Assembly: GCF_025602895.1 (NCBI RefSeq) | Contig: NW_026516219.1 | Span: forward strand, 496,001 to 560,000 | Reading direction: 5' to 3' | Source: Polychytrium aggregatum | Lineage: Eukaryota; Chytridiomycota; Chytridiomycetes; Polychytriales | DNA length: 64,000 bases | In this document: one piece after another, positions 45,536-57,315 of the stretch | Position numbering within the stretch: position 1 is the first letter of the stretch | Layout: every line of letters begins with the position of its first letter | Notes under the pieces: model-generated | What the model was told of the DNA's origin: nothing | What the model saw: only the letters and a program-made list of their open reading frames with translations | Database searches by the model: none | Position numbers and translations under genes: made by a program

Positions 45536-46928
45536 CGAATGGATTGTGGCACTCCATCGTCTGTAACATGCGGCTCTTCAAGAGAGCTAAACCGTCGGCG
45601 GTGACTACTTCATGGTGGCCAAAGAACGCACAGCACCATTCATTGACCAGGAATCATCCTGTTGTGTCGCCGCAAACGGTTCACAGGGCCTCAAGTCAGT
45701 ATGGTCTCGAGCTTCGTGCTCAGTCAAACCCTGGACTAAACGACCGGCCTTCGAGCACCAAAGGCGACTACAAGATCAGCCCGCTGTTGGATACAATCGT
45801 CCAGGTAAGCAAACCCTGTGTGCGCGAACCATGGATGGGCTCGCGTGGGTGGATCTCAGGCACTGGCCACTTATTGCGCAAATGACTATGCTGAATTGGG
45901 GTAAGGGCGGTGCCCTGGCTTCGCCAGCCCTTCCCCGGATGTCCTCGATTGCTCTGCGCATGTTGTGACTGCCGATGTTGTCTGCATTGTGTGGTGATGG
46001 CCGTGTCGCTAACGCTATCCGCACTGGTATTTGGCAATGTTCTGCGCCGTGTGTACGCACGACTGCAAAGGTCAGCGAGCAGCTCAAGTAGCGACGAGAC
46101 AGCGCGATGTCGTCCTGATGACCTACTGGATGTCAGTGGATGGCAATCGCACCATAAGCATAGGATCCACAGCCAATACAGTGAGCATCCACTGCCATAG
46201 CGAGCTGAAGAACCAGGGCCTCGTTGTTGTGTCGAAGCAGTCGCTGTTTGACTACATTCACAGTCCCCCCGTTAGGAACAGGGGGGGGGGCACTCGGATC
46301 ATGGCAGAGAGAGAGCTACGAGGAGAGGGTGGTGTTCATAGATTGCCCGTTGCGATGCAGTCTCGTTGCAATACAGTCTCGTTGCGATGCAGTCTCGTTG
46401 AATCACTCCACCGGTGATGTTGCTGCCGAGGGCGTCTTGGGTGAACTGTCCACCGGTTGTGTTGGTGTCGCATATTGAACTGCGGTGCATCGTATCGATG
46501 AACTGCGGTGTGTCATATCGATGGACTGCGGTGTATCATATCTGTCCACTTCCGCATGCGCATGCCTTGGTGGGTCGCGCAATTGCGCACCGCAGGCAGT
46601 GGGCGCCCATGAAGGCCGAGCGGGCCGCTGGTCGCCTTTCGGGCTCATGGCGGCCCGGTGAACCACTGTGCAAGGGCGCCATCCTTGTTGCATTTTTTCC
46701 CCCCCTTCGTGTCATCGTCTTGCTTTCGAATCCTTGCTGCGGATCAGTGGTCAGCCTGAACACAGAAACTGATTCTCCAGCTCCGATTCCCCAATCTTTC
46801 TCTCCGACGCCCGACCAGACCTCAGCCAGCTTCGCCCGAAATCCACTCTCCGCTTCGGCGTTGGCACTGCTCCCATCCATCGCAACGCCGCTGGACCAGC
46901 CCGCTCTGGCCGCATCCTCACCACCACG
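45536..46928. other. intergenic, possibly with the 3' end of CEP135
   Basis: 45,550-45,800 keeps a coding-like composition and could be a further CEP135 exon, but no conserved motif decides it. 46,350-46,540 has short repeats of gttgcgatgcagtctc and of gaactgcggtgt(g/a)tcatatcgatg. No other gene seen. Confidence 0.45.
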
Positions 46929-48556
46929 ATGCCAATCTTCCGTCTGCTTGGTCCAGGATCGAAAACACGTCCTCGACGCACTACTCTTGTTCCGGCTGCC
47001 GGCGAGCATTCGTTTTTCCTGGGAATCGCGGGTATCCCACTCAAGCTGCTCGAGGCGTCAAACCCCTTTGACTATGAGTCGCTTCTCCCACGTGTATGTG
47101 GCCTGGTGCGACTCCAAAATGCAGTAGCGGCCCACGACTCGCATCGCATCACGTCCATTCGCATCACCTTCGTAGGCCAGCACACGGTTGGACCCAAGGC
47201 CACCACATTCATCGAGAGGTCCGTCGGCCTGCTTCCGTCTGACTTTGAGCGCTATCTCGAACCTGGATTTGTACCATTCAGGATCGAGCTGGCCGAGCTC
47301 GAGTCTCAGGCGCTCGTCTCGGCAGCTAGGTCGCTGAGAGTCCGAACCCGGTATCGACTCTGGTGCGCCCTGGGTTGGTCCAATGGTCGGACGGTTTGCT
47401 CGGAGATTTATGACATCCCAGCGGATCATATCCGACCGATACCGCTTTCCGAATTGGCACACATTCTCGCCCCCCAACCCACCATCCAGCTTGAGCATCA
47501 CAGCTGGGATGCCGACCGCCCATCGATGAGAATTACTTGCTCGGTGGAGAAGCCTCGGGCTATTCCCGGCGATTCGCTCAAGCTCTCCTTCCGCTTGAGC
47601 CCGTGGGAGCACGGCCAGGGCTCAGGCATGTCGTCCTGTACCGTGTTCATGTCGATCATCGAAGTCATCGAGGACGAAGCTCCGGCAAGCTCTGATCATG
47701 GATGTGGCTGGATGGGTTCTCTTCCGTGGGGCATCCCCAAGAAGAAGTGCGAGGAGCACACCCTCAACATTTTGTATGTGCGTCTCGAACAGGAGCACAA
47801 AACCGACCTTGGCGTCTGGGATATGGCAAGTACTCTACTTCTTTATCGCGATATGTGGCTCGTTTTCCGCACATGCCTTCGTTTCGTTCGGTTCGGTCCG
47901 CTGTGGCTCAGGCCGCGTTGGTTCATGGGAACATGTACTGCATTTGGATGAGGGTGGATGGGTGTCCTGCGCGTCCGCCGTTCCTCAGCTACTGCCTCCG
48001 TCATTTCCTGATCGTGATCTTTATTGCGCTCGCCGTGGAATCCGACCACCGCAATTCCTGCTGTGTTTACACTGGCTAATATCGCGGTGATACACCCACC
48101 TACCAATCGTTACAACTACCGATGCAGTCGCGACGGCTCCATATCCCGTGGATATTTGGCAGCGCCCACCCGAAGGGAACCGACATTCGAAGCAACCCGA
48201 GCGTCCGAAATACGCTCTTCCACATCAGCCACTACGTTACCTTCACGTTCACATTGAGCCACTCCGAGACTGTGCGCTATCGCATCCCAATAAGTGTTGC
48301 TCAGTTTGACAGGACCGACATCGATAAGGTCCTTCCATATTTCAATGATGCCGTCAACGAAGAGATTCACAAGATCACATGCTCGAGAGTCGAATACCAC
48401 GACCCCGACGCTGGGTACTGGCTGCCGCGATTCCAAGCGTGCGAGTCATGCCTCGCCGAGCCCGGGTCGTCGCTGGACGATCGACCTCCACAATACGAAA
48501 GCTTGGGGATCCAGCCGCCGAGGAATGCTACAACCGCGCCGACCGTACCTACATAG
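46929..48556 (+). CDS. alpha-arrestin-like protein with C-terminal PPxY
   Basis: The first exon (46929 to about 47827) has an arrestin N-domain pattern: CGLVRLQNAVAAHDSHRITS, IRITFVGQHTVGP and VPFRIELAELE. PSMRITCSVEKPRAIPGDSL starts the C-domain. The last exon (from about 48125) carries TLFHISHYVTFTFTLSH and YRIPISVAQFD, the usual final arrestin strands. It ends with DDRPPQYESLG, a PPxY motif that binds WW domains of Rsp5/NEDD4 ligases, as in fungal ART proteins that direct permease ubiquitination. One or two introns between 47828 and 48125 were not resolved, so the exact join is open. The start is the first ATG of the long frame. Confidence 0.7.
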
Positions 48557-49620
48557 TGCGGTTCAAAGAGATTCTCATCGTTCCGTGCGCGGATGTGATC
48601 TGAGTCCAACGGATCAGCGGGTATGCTGGGTCAACAATGTGGCATATTGTCCCATTCGGACAAAATCACTCCGCAGTTGGATCATATCACATTCGGCTAA
48701 CGACAGAGTGGTCCAAGCCATCTCCTTGTGTGTCCTGGGTGGGCAGGGAGATGCATGGAGTGAGTGAGCACGACGAGGCCAGCGAGTCGCAGGAGATGCC
48801 GTCGCTGCAAGTCAGAGCAAGACGACTAGCCGGAGAGGGAAGGAAGACAGGGCAAAGAGCGGAATCACATTACAGTCTATCGAGTTAAAAACGGGACACC
48901 CGTGTTTTTGACCATTGAACAAATATTTTGTTACCCAGTACCATCGCGCGCTGGCCATGACCATTCGCCAGTGTGTCCAAGAGCGCCATTCACCGCCGGC
49001 ACTCCGAGACCAGTGTGCAGGTCGACTGTGGAGACCGGAAAGCGACCGGCGGTCTTCACTCGGAGGCTACCAAAGTGATCTGTGTTATTTCCTATGGCTT
49101 AGCTTGACGCATGCCATCACAGACTTCGCTGACATATGGGTTGTGGGCAAGTGTCCATTACCCCTCTGAATTAAGTGTATTCATCAGCCGTGCTCACAGC
49201 AGTGCCAGCCGATTGATATCGTTTGAATCCGCACACTCGCATGTCGCGATGTCCCATCTCGGAATGGGTTCGCTGTCCAACCAAGATCCTCAAAACGAGG
49301 CAGTTTGCTTGATTTGTGGAGACTGTCACTGAGGCCAAGGGCCAAAAATCTATTTGATAAATGAGCCGCGTCAAGGACGCCGAGCTCGTTACAACAGAGT
49401 CCAACCTCCGTGTCTGGGACAGGACAATTGGCTAATACAAGGAAGTACACATTGTAATGGAAGTGCGTGCGTCGATGGTTGGATGCAGAATGACGTTACA
49501 AATGCGAGTGTGCGGAGCATAGGGCGTGCGTTGGGGTCAAACGAAGAATGGCCAGAGAAGCGGCCAGAAACAACCTAAATCAGGGATATAATTGAGCACT
49601 GGAGCACCGGGGCTGCACAT
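48557..49620. other. intergenic between convergent genes, no gene seen
   Basis: No exon with recognisable similarity. The DNA is less GC-rich than the coding parts. Confidence 0.5.
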
Positions 49621-49833
49621 TTAGTGCGACCACTTGAACCATCTCTTGATCTTGTCCATGGAGTGGACGCTGGTACGTGAGTCCTTGGTGAGGTGCTTGG
49701 CGAGCGGGAGCCCGATCGGGGAGGAGGACTCTAGATCGAGCGACGCGGCGGCGGCGTTTTCACCCTTGAGCAGCGAATGCTTGGCGGCAAAGGCGGTGAT
49801 GTGGGCTGGCGAGCGGTTGATGGGACGGGCCAT
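49621..49833 (-). CDS. small basic-tailed protein, paralog A of an undescribed pair
   Basis: A single exon encodes 70 residues. It shares a continuous alignment with the 73-residue protein at 56312-56533: RSPAHITAFAAKHSLLKGEN here versus RSPAYITAFASKHTLLRGEN there, then a variable acidic-polar link, then P(I/L)GLPLAK followed by (H/T)(L/M)T(K/R)(D/E)S. Both end in a Ser-rich stretch and a basic amphipathic tail (MDKIKRWFKWSH here). There is no signal peptide or membrane segment. I do not recognise the family. A perfect ATAAATA box lies 65 bp upstream, as for a strongly expressed gene with a short leader. The tail could bind membrane or nucleic acid; that is inference. Confidence 0.75.
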   Translation of the reverse strand: MARPINRSPAHITAFAAKHSLLKGENAAAASLDLESSSPIGLPLAKHLTKDSRTSVHSMDKIKRWFKWSH

Positions 49834-49897
49834 GGCGGAGAAGGTGTTGATATAGCAAAGGAAGCTGGTGGTCGGGACGAGAGCTCGCCAGGCCGGG

Positions 49898-49904
49898 TAT
49901 TTAT
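49898..49904 (-). promoter_or_regulatory. TATA box of small-protein gene A
   Basis: ATAAATA on the minus strand, flanked by GC-rich DNA, 65 bp before the ATG at 49833. Confidence 0.7.
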
Positions 49905-50230
49905 GGGCCCGGCTCTGCGAGGCGGTGCAGACGGTGCAGGCGGTGAGCAAACATGTGTCGTCGGTGCAGGGGGGTGGAGGCGCACCTGTGACAACATGTA
50001 CATCATCCGCCAGGGGCGTGCACCGGCCCTGGGTCACGCCGAGTCACGCCGAGTCACAGCGACGCACAGGCGCGCCCAGCCCTGCATCGCCACTGCGGCC
50101 GCCGCCCAATCAGAATGCGTCTCCCCCGCCTCGATTCTGCCCAGACGCCCACGTGCGCTTTGCCTGGCTGCTGCGCAATCCAGCAAGTCGGCAGCCGCGT
50201 TGCGATTCCCAGGGGAATTCCAGGAGCATT

Positions 50231-50256
50231 ATCACTATGAAAAAAAAGCTGACGTG
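50231..50256 (-). promoter_or_regulatory. upstream element shared by the two small-protein genes (copy A)
   Basis: On the minus strand it reads cacgtc, three bases, eight T, then catagtgat. The CAT lies 404-406 bp before the start of gene A. A matching string (cacgtc, three bases, seven T, catcgtgat) occurs 403-405 bp before gene B. The surrounding promoter DNA is not otherwise alike. Confidence 0.5.
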
Positions 50257-50711
50257 TAAATTACGCGTTGGCCAATACTTCCCTCGCAAATCCCCCACCG
50301 GACTCAGCATAACAAGGAAAAACACGTCTTCTCGCGTTTTGTTTTGCCTTGGGGGTCGCGTCTGGCCACTGAAGCGACCGCGACGGGCTCGGGTCACCCG
50401 CATTTCTCCTTGTTCGTCCAGGTTGCTGGCTCCCTGGGTGTCCCCGAACCCGCACTGCCACATCCCGTGGAGCCCTCGGCCAATGGGCTGCTTCCGTTCA
50501 CGTGACATGGCATCCGAGTCATCCCGGCTTTTCACTGTCTTCCGCGACTCGTTCACTGTCCATGACCCCCGGCTGCTTTCCTGACTCATCTGTGTTCATG
50601 GGTCATCAGAGCCTTCGGACTTGGACAAAAACCGGGCATTTCCGCCCCCAGTTGCTTCGTCAATCTCCTCTTGATCCTTTCTCCCCTCGACCTTCTCATC
50701 CGACTCTAATC

Positions 50712-53700
50712 ATGAGTTCAGCCGCTCAACCATCTGGGCACGATCACCCAAGGCATACTCCATATCCAATATCATCGACCAGGGTACCATCCTCGATAAA
50801 TAGGGCTCACGATGGGCTTCCCAAGAACAGATCCATCTGTCGTTGTCGCAAGTGTAGCACCGATTCGCAAGGCTTCAGGATTGTCTCCAGAACGACCTAC
50901 TACGACCACTTCTATCGCTATGGCTTTCCACCTGGAGTCCCCCCTGTTCACATGTACTCGCTCAAAGATCCTCAAGAAAACACAGCTGGCCATCTTTCTT
51001 CGTTCCCTCACCGTCCTATTACAAGCATATGCGAAAATAACCCCAATTTGCGAACTTCGCCGACATTTCATCCCCCAGTGTTGGTGGTAGATGAACTGCG
51101 ACCACATGGGATAACATCGCAGCGACCTTCATTGGGTAAGACTGAGCACCTGATATCACATTCTCGCTAAATTTTTGTGTGCGTCACGGTTTCAGTCTTG
51201 AGCAATAATCAGTGATCTGTGCTTGGACGCTGCCAGAGCTCACTACGAAATGACCAATACACTCTCGATTTGTCCGACTTTGTTTCTTCATCCTTGGCCT
51301 GGCCCAAAGGCTCACCCCGCGCATTTGAGCACGAGAGCATGGATATCCAAACAGGAGCATCTATTCAGCAATGCACCCAAGACAACGAAGGCCCTGCTCC
51401 AGCTCAATTTGAACGCTGCCCTTCGTGGTCGCCAAGCATGTGGGCATCGCGGGACTCTGAAGAAGCGTCCATGTACTACGAAGACTCTGAAGACTCTTCG
51501 ATAGACTCAGAAGACACCACTTCAAGCTCACCGAGAGAATTCGATGACATTTCGGGTGAGATATCAACGTCACCCAGCCTGATCGTATCGTCGAATCTTC
51601 CTGGTCTTGCTTCAGAGTCCGGTTGACTCATATAAATGCCACGGTTCACCTTCCAGGACAGTATCCGGATAGCTTCCTCGGCCACTTTCGACTGCTTGAA
51701 ATGAATGAAGATGATGAAGAAACTGGTGACGAAGAGCCCCGCATATCAGATGGTGAGTCAAATTCAAAGGACAGATAGCAATCCGATGTAGCATCCGAAT
51801 TGATGTATTCACCCGCGGCTTTCCCCCAGATATCCCGCCCTTCTATTCGCAGCTGGTCAAGGTGTTGACCGAGTGCAATGTTACCGACAAAGCCATCAAA
51901 TCTGTCCTTAATCATTGCAACAAATTCCAAGGATTGTCATTACCAGCTGCACCCAGTCTGTACAAGATCCAAAAGATCATTTGTTGCGAGTGGAACGAGT
52001 ATCTTCAGAGGCTTCCCTGCTGCCCAAACAGCTGCATGGGATTCGACATCAATGATAACCAGAGTCGAATATGCACGTTTTGTGGAGAGGATGCTTATGC
52101 GACGGTGAACGAAAAACTTCTGAATGGCGGCATTCAACCACAACTGAGGCCGATTCAGACCTACAAGTATTTCGATTTTGTTCAGATACTTCAGACACTC
52201 TACCGAAATCCAACTATGGCAGAGTTGATGATGTACAGAGCAAACAGAGCGAGCGAACCAGGTACTTTCCACCCGTATTATTTCCCAATACTATATTGCT
52301 ATATGGTGCTCTGAACTCACCAAATCTGAATCTTCAGGCATCATGAACGACATATTCGATGCCGAATATTACCAGCACCTTTGTAGTCGCTCAATGTTCC
52401 AGCAGCCCACCGACGTTGCTCTCGGGCTGCATTTTGATGTCTTCAATATCAATCAGAGGTACGCCCGCTCTCTGTTTCAAAATCAGATTATAACCACAGC
52501 TGACCTTTGTATCTGGTGTAGGCAAAGCCATCAATCGTGGGGCTTCATCTTGATCAACTTCAATCTTCCACCTGCTCTGCGCTACAAAAAGGAAAATCTC
52601 ATTACGGTCTTGCTTACGCCTGGTCCACGATCGCCTCGTGACTTTGATACATTTTTGAAGCCGTTTTTCGAAGATATGAAGAGACTTGAGACCGGTGCGT
52701 AAGCCCCTCTGGTGTGGATCACTTGGTCACTCCACATAATCCTCGCGAGAGCACGCTGCTGACGGAGCAATGTCTCTCGCTCCCAGGTGTTGAGGCGATA
52801 AGGGTCGACAAAAATGGCGTGGAACATTCTTTCACTCTCCGAGGTCACTTGCTGTACTGCCAGAGTGACATGCCCGGATCCAACAAATTCGGTAAATTTT
52901 CTGGGCACACCGCCACGAAGGGCTGTCGTCTCTGCGAAATAACGGCCACGAGGGCCGGGGGTGCCATGTGCTTCTATGAGCGTGACACTCCCAGTCCATA
53001 CCGCACCGAAGAGAGTCTGAACAGAATATGGGAGGCCATCGATCAAGACGGCATGCCCCGAAACGGTACGTTAACGAGACGAGTCAGGGCGTTGTTTTCG
53101 ACTCCGATGTTAACATTAACTATGTTGATCAGGGATCGTGGGGCGACCAGGTGTAACTCAACTTGAGTCCATCGAGCTCAGCTTCTGTCTTCCTCTCGAT
53201 CTGATGCATGTGATCTCGAACATCGGTCCACTCATGATGGAGATTTGGAATGGAACGCGGAAGGCTCCCTCATCCTCAAGTTTGGACCAAAAGATCACGT
53301 CCAAGTGCCTGAAAAAGATCGGAAGATGGATCAGCGAAGGCAGGATTCAGATTCCAACAGGCTTTGGTGCCTCTTGTCGGGACCCTGTCTCATACAAAAG
53401 CTTCAAAACCGAAGAATGGAAGAATTGGATTATCATGTACTCCCTACCTCTGCTCAATGCGGCGGGCTTTCCACTAGAACACTTGTAAGCTCTTGATATT
53501 GTACCCTGCTCGAACCGGGGCCCGTCCTACGGTCGATGAGATACTTGATTCGAATTGATCCTAACAGTGATGCTATTGTGCCTAGATTGGGATGGAGGCG
53601 CTTTGTCTATGCCCTTCGATTGATGCTGCTTCCCCAGTTGAATGTTGCTCAATGCAATCAGATCGAGAGAAATCTTCAGAGGTTCCAGGAGTACTACACA

Positions 53701-54824
53701 GAGCAAGTAGCACGAGACAGCAGTCCCTTCACTTGAGGATGTTGGGCAGCTCACTAATTCTCAATATCTAACCACGTATACTCGAAATGTATTCACCAGG
53801 TCAATCGCAAATCTCCCAGAGTCACTCGAACCTCCTCCAGACAGAGCTCCAGACCTGTCTGGACTTCGTTTGATGAAAACCTACGTGCATCAGCTCCAAC
53901 ACTTGCCCAGGTGCATCCGATTGTTTGGACCCTTGGTATATCAATGGCAGTTTGAAATGGAAAGAACCTGTGGTCGCCTGAAGCTCATCGGGCGATCGAA
54001 GGTCCATCCAGTGGACAATATGGCCAATCGGCTCGTCCTCCAAAGCTCTCTGAGCGGTCCAAGCATTGCTCCGAACTTGACCTTGAGAGGAACATCCAGG
54101 TTGGGCGAAGACCCTGGGATATGGCCATCCTCCTTTGCAAACAATGGGCGGGCCTCGAATCAAGATAGCCGCGGAACCTTGTCTGGCCAGCAACAAAAGC
54201 TGAAACTACCTTCTGAACAAGTCGCGAAGCTAAAGAGCGCTTATGCCAGGACGATTTCTGCCAATTCCTCATACGGCTATCGTGAAGCCTTGCAATATGT
54301 CCATTCACTTTGGGATCAGAATTCGGACACTTGCTCCAAACACACCAAGATGGACGCGGGGGAACTACATGTCATATCTCAATCACATCGGATGAGCACG
54401 GCACATCATCGGATGAACTCTGTTGTGAAGGTAAGGCATTCGGCAGCGCGCGATAGCGAAGCCTCATATGAGCTAATGCATTCTGAATCTACAGGTTTGG
54501 ACCAATATGCCCGATGCATCAGCAAGCAATCACCCATATTCTTCTGTCCGCTTCTATCAAGTCCAATATTTCATCAGCCACTCCTTTGATGGAGAAACAA
54601 CAAACTGGGCATACTGTGTGATTCCAAAGATCAACATCAGATATGGAGATGACAGTTCAGGATACCGCCCATGCAAAGAGTGTGCTACCTTTCACCTCGA
54701 CAGCATGGAGTCAACGAATCATATCTTTGTCCCAGTCGATACAATCGTTTCTACTGTCGGATACTTCGAGATGGAAGGCGGTGGGTACAGCTTTGCTGCA
54801 ATTGGAGAGGCAAAGTCAGGCTGA
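50712..54824 (+). CDS. Tnp2-type (CACTA-like) transposase-related protein, multi-exon
   Basis: Successive exon-sized frames follow the order of fungal Tnp2/Transposase_21 proteins: an N-terminal ICRCRKCSTDSQGFRIVSRT zinc-binding motif; CCPNSCMGFDINDNQSRICT with FCGEDAY; GLHFDVFNINQ; LPPALRYKKENLITVLLTPG with PRSPRDFDTFLKPFFEDMKR; HSFTLRGHLLYCQSDMPGSN; KFSGHTATKGCRLCE; CLPLDLMHVISNIGPLMMEI; IPTGFGASCRDPVSYKSFKT; VHQLQHLPRCIRLFGPLVYQ. The stop is at 54824. Stretches between motifs look like normal short introns (for example 51771-51830 and 52262-52337). The junction near 51136/51237 does not keep phase, so either the model or the gene is broken there. No CACTA termini, inverted ends or target duplications were found, so it may be a domesticated gene or an old insertion. 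Confidence 0.65.
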
Positions 54825-55892
54825 TACTTATATCAACCATTCCAGGTGGCTTTTATATTATCGAGCAAGATCCTCCGATTTGACAAGTCGATGCAAATGT
54901 CGCAGGTAGTTGGGCCAAAAAGTGCTTGAGGCCGCTTGATGACGAAGGGAGTTTGTCCGAACTTGACCCATAGTGACCATATCAGTGTAATGACAGGTCA
55001 AGTCGGAAGGTTTGGAATATAAATATCCCCCCGACCACCGCTTCCTGCCCGCTTCCGTCGTCAGGCTCAAGTCAATACTCCCCTCAGGCCCTCTCTATCC
55101 TAACTTCCTCGGCGGGCCCATGAGCCGATCGATGACATAGGTGCCGTTAAACGCATGCATATTGAGGATGAGCCGCATCATGAATATGTCTCTAATGTTT
55201 TTAACTCTAACGCTTCCTCTTTCACTATCTTGAATATGTCTCGAATGTAGGAAGCCATCCAAATCCAAGTAAGTCCCTTCATGACGATTGAGTATCATCT
55301 GAGAGAGCTCGAAGGCGACGCTTCAACTAACCGCATCGCTCATTCCCTCCAGATATCCTCGCCCCCATGGGACATTATCTTGATTATTATCATTTCGGGT
55401 TTGTTATCACTTGCGTTTTTACTGAACACGGCATATCATACCGCATTCTGTTTGCGACTCTGAGGTTAAACTGGCTGGTGGAGCAGTGACCACCGCGGGT
55501 TTGACCTAATCCTGGACTAGTTAGAACGGCCGAGGATTGCCCCAGGAGTTCACGGTGCCGCCCAACGGCGGTCGGAACTGGGGTGTCCGAAAGGCAGTTC
55601 TCAGAACGGGTCATGGTGAGGGAGAATGAGGATATGAGAGGTTCGGGGCCGGGAGAAACCGGGGCGGAGGGGTCCCGGAACGGAGCGGGACGGAGCGGGA
55701 CGGCAAGCGAATGCCAAATCGGGCCAGAGCACGTGTGGGAAGCAACGCTGTTGATTGGCTAGCGAGCAGTCCCAAAATGGCATCGTTCGGACGAGGCTGC
55801 ACCAGACTGTCGGCACACACGTGACTCATTCTGTGTCTTAATGTGCCTGCTGACCAGGTCCCGAGCCGAACACAGCCACTGTAGAGGGGTCA
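54825..55892. other. intergenic, with an isolated promoter-like block
   Basis: A TATAAATA at 55018 is followed by a pyrimidine-rich leader (cccgaccaccgcttcctgcc) like that of small-protein gene A and an ATG at 55121 that opens only six codons. A 60-residue frame at 55281-55463 has one hydrophobic segment but no support. CACGTG occurs near 55728. Confidence 0.35.
55018..55025 (+). promoter_or_regulatory. orphan TATA box
   Basis: TATAAATA followed by a leader that resembles that of the small-protein genes, with no long reading frame after it. Possible remnant of a third family member. Confidence 0.35.
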
Positions 55893-55915
55893 CGTCCTAT
55901 TTTTTTCATCGTGAT
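55891..55915 (+). promoter_or_regulatory. upstream element shared by the two small-protein genes (copy B)
   Basis: cacgtc, three bases, seven T, catcgtgat. It lies at nearly the same distance from the start of gene B as its counterpart (50231-50256) from gene A. Confidence 0.5.
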
Positions 55916-56220
55916 TCCGGGGGCATCGAGACGGCCAGAGACAGATCGCCAGATCCAGCTGCGTCTGCGTCGAGGGCAATCCATCCGATCATGTCGCTCT
56001 CGGTGTCGATCGCGCTGGCTGCCCCCCCCCCAATGCGTTCCTGCGCTGCTGCCACGTTGCTTCCAGCGCCTTCCATCGGGCCAAGCCCGGCTCAAGCCCG
56101 CTGTTGCGCAAACAGAACGTGATTGTGTTGGCTCGGCTGGCCTCCAGTCCATTGTCTTCCAGCCCACAAACGGATTACGACAGAGCGGTCGGGCTCGCAA
56201 ACAAACAAATGGAGCACAGG

Positions 56221-56228
56221 ATATATAG
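56221..56228 (+). promoter_or_regulatory. TATA box of small-protein gene B
   Basis: ATATATAG, 84 bp before the ATG at 56312, followed by a pyrimidine-rich leader. Confidence 0.65.
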
Positions 56229-56311
56229 AAACCTACCTATCCAACTTGCCTCGCTCCCCGCCTCCGTCGGCTGCAGCAGCTCATTCAGCACCATCCTGTG
56301 CCCCCGTCGCT

Positions 56312-56533
56312 ATGCCCTCTGGCAAATCACACCGATCTCCGGCCTACATTACCGCCTTTGCCTCAAAGCACACCCTGCTTCGAGGCGAAAACGCCCAGAT
56401 CGCGTCCCAAGATCTGGCGGCTCCCAATCCACTGGGGCTGCCCTTGGCCAAGACCATGACCCGTGAGAGCTCCTCCTCGCTGAGCAGCCTCACCGGGATT
56501 AAGCATTGGCTCCGCAAGAAGTTCGAGCGCTGA
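56312..56533 (+). CDS. small basic-tailed protein, paralog B of an undescribed pair
   Basis: A single exon encodes 73 residues. Its conserved parts are SPAYITAFASKHTLLRGENA at 9-28, PLGLPLAKTMTRES at 40-53, a Ser-rich linker, and the basic tail TGIKHWLRKKFER. About half of its residues are identical to paralog A (49621-49833), in a pattern that points to selection: the first 28 residues and the GLPLAK block are best kept. It is transcribed away from paralog A, with the Tnp2-like gene between them. Function unknown; no signal peptide, cysteine or membrane segment. Confidence 0.75.
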   Translation: MPSGKSHRSPAYITAFASKHTLLRGENAQIASQDLAAPNPLGLPLAKTMTRESSSSLSSLTGIKHWLRKKFER

Positions 56534-57315
56534 GCGTGCGGCCGCGCCGCATTGCTTCCTTCCAGCCTCAGACTTCGTGTTATGTCTGTTTCGGTGGGCC
56601 GGCAACGGATCTCATTCACATCGGCTCCAGACTGGCCAAGTTGGCCCTGGACAGCTTTGTTTTTATCTTTCCTGTTCGTCCACACCCCAACACTCATCGA
56701 TACCGCGGGAACATTCCTTTTCTGCTCGCACATTTTCCCCCAATTTTGTCGGTCTTCTGAGATCTGCCAGCCCTCTGCGTCGCCTCGACGGCCGCTGGGG
56801 TGGAGCGTTCTTGGAATCCGCTGGCCCAATTCATATTCGGTGATGCCGATTCCGCAGTTCACGCAAGCAAGACCGGCACTGCAATATATCCATATCGAAC
56901 TGGGACACTGCTACACATGCATGGCTTGTGGGTTGCGAAGGTTGTGGATTGCGGGACGTCGATCGTTCATCAAGCAACACCGTTCCTTGCCCCGCGTCTT
57001 CCTCACCCTCCGGGTGTGTCCTGTGCGAAAATGCTTGCTGTGCTTCAGTGTGCACTGTCTTCCGTCTGCCCTTTTGGCCGCTTGGCTTCTGGAGGTGGCG
57101 TAGAATCCGATTTGCGTTTGCTGCGTTGCAAAATAAGTCGGCGGTCAGCTTTCTTGAGGTATAGAGATGGAACCCCGCTTGAAGGCTACGTGTCGGAACA
57201 CCGAGTTGCATTGACGCCGAACGTGCCATCGCACAACGCCGCCCCAAGACAGGAGTGTATGTCCCTCCAGGCCCATGTCGTGGGGACGCCTGGTCTTTCT
57301 TGCAGATGGCTCACC
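56534..57315. other. intergenic between convergent genes, no gene seen
   Basis: Frames here show no domain or plausible splice pattern. This is probably the 3' flank of small-protein gene B and of TRM5. Confidence 0.5.

Noticed and set aside
50400-55100. CACTA-type terminal inverted repeats around the Tnp2-like gene
   Set aside because: Isolated cacta or tagtg words occur, but no pair with extended inverted similarity or a 2-3 bp target duplication was found.
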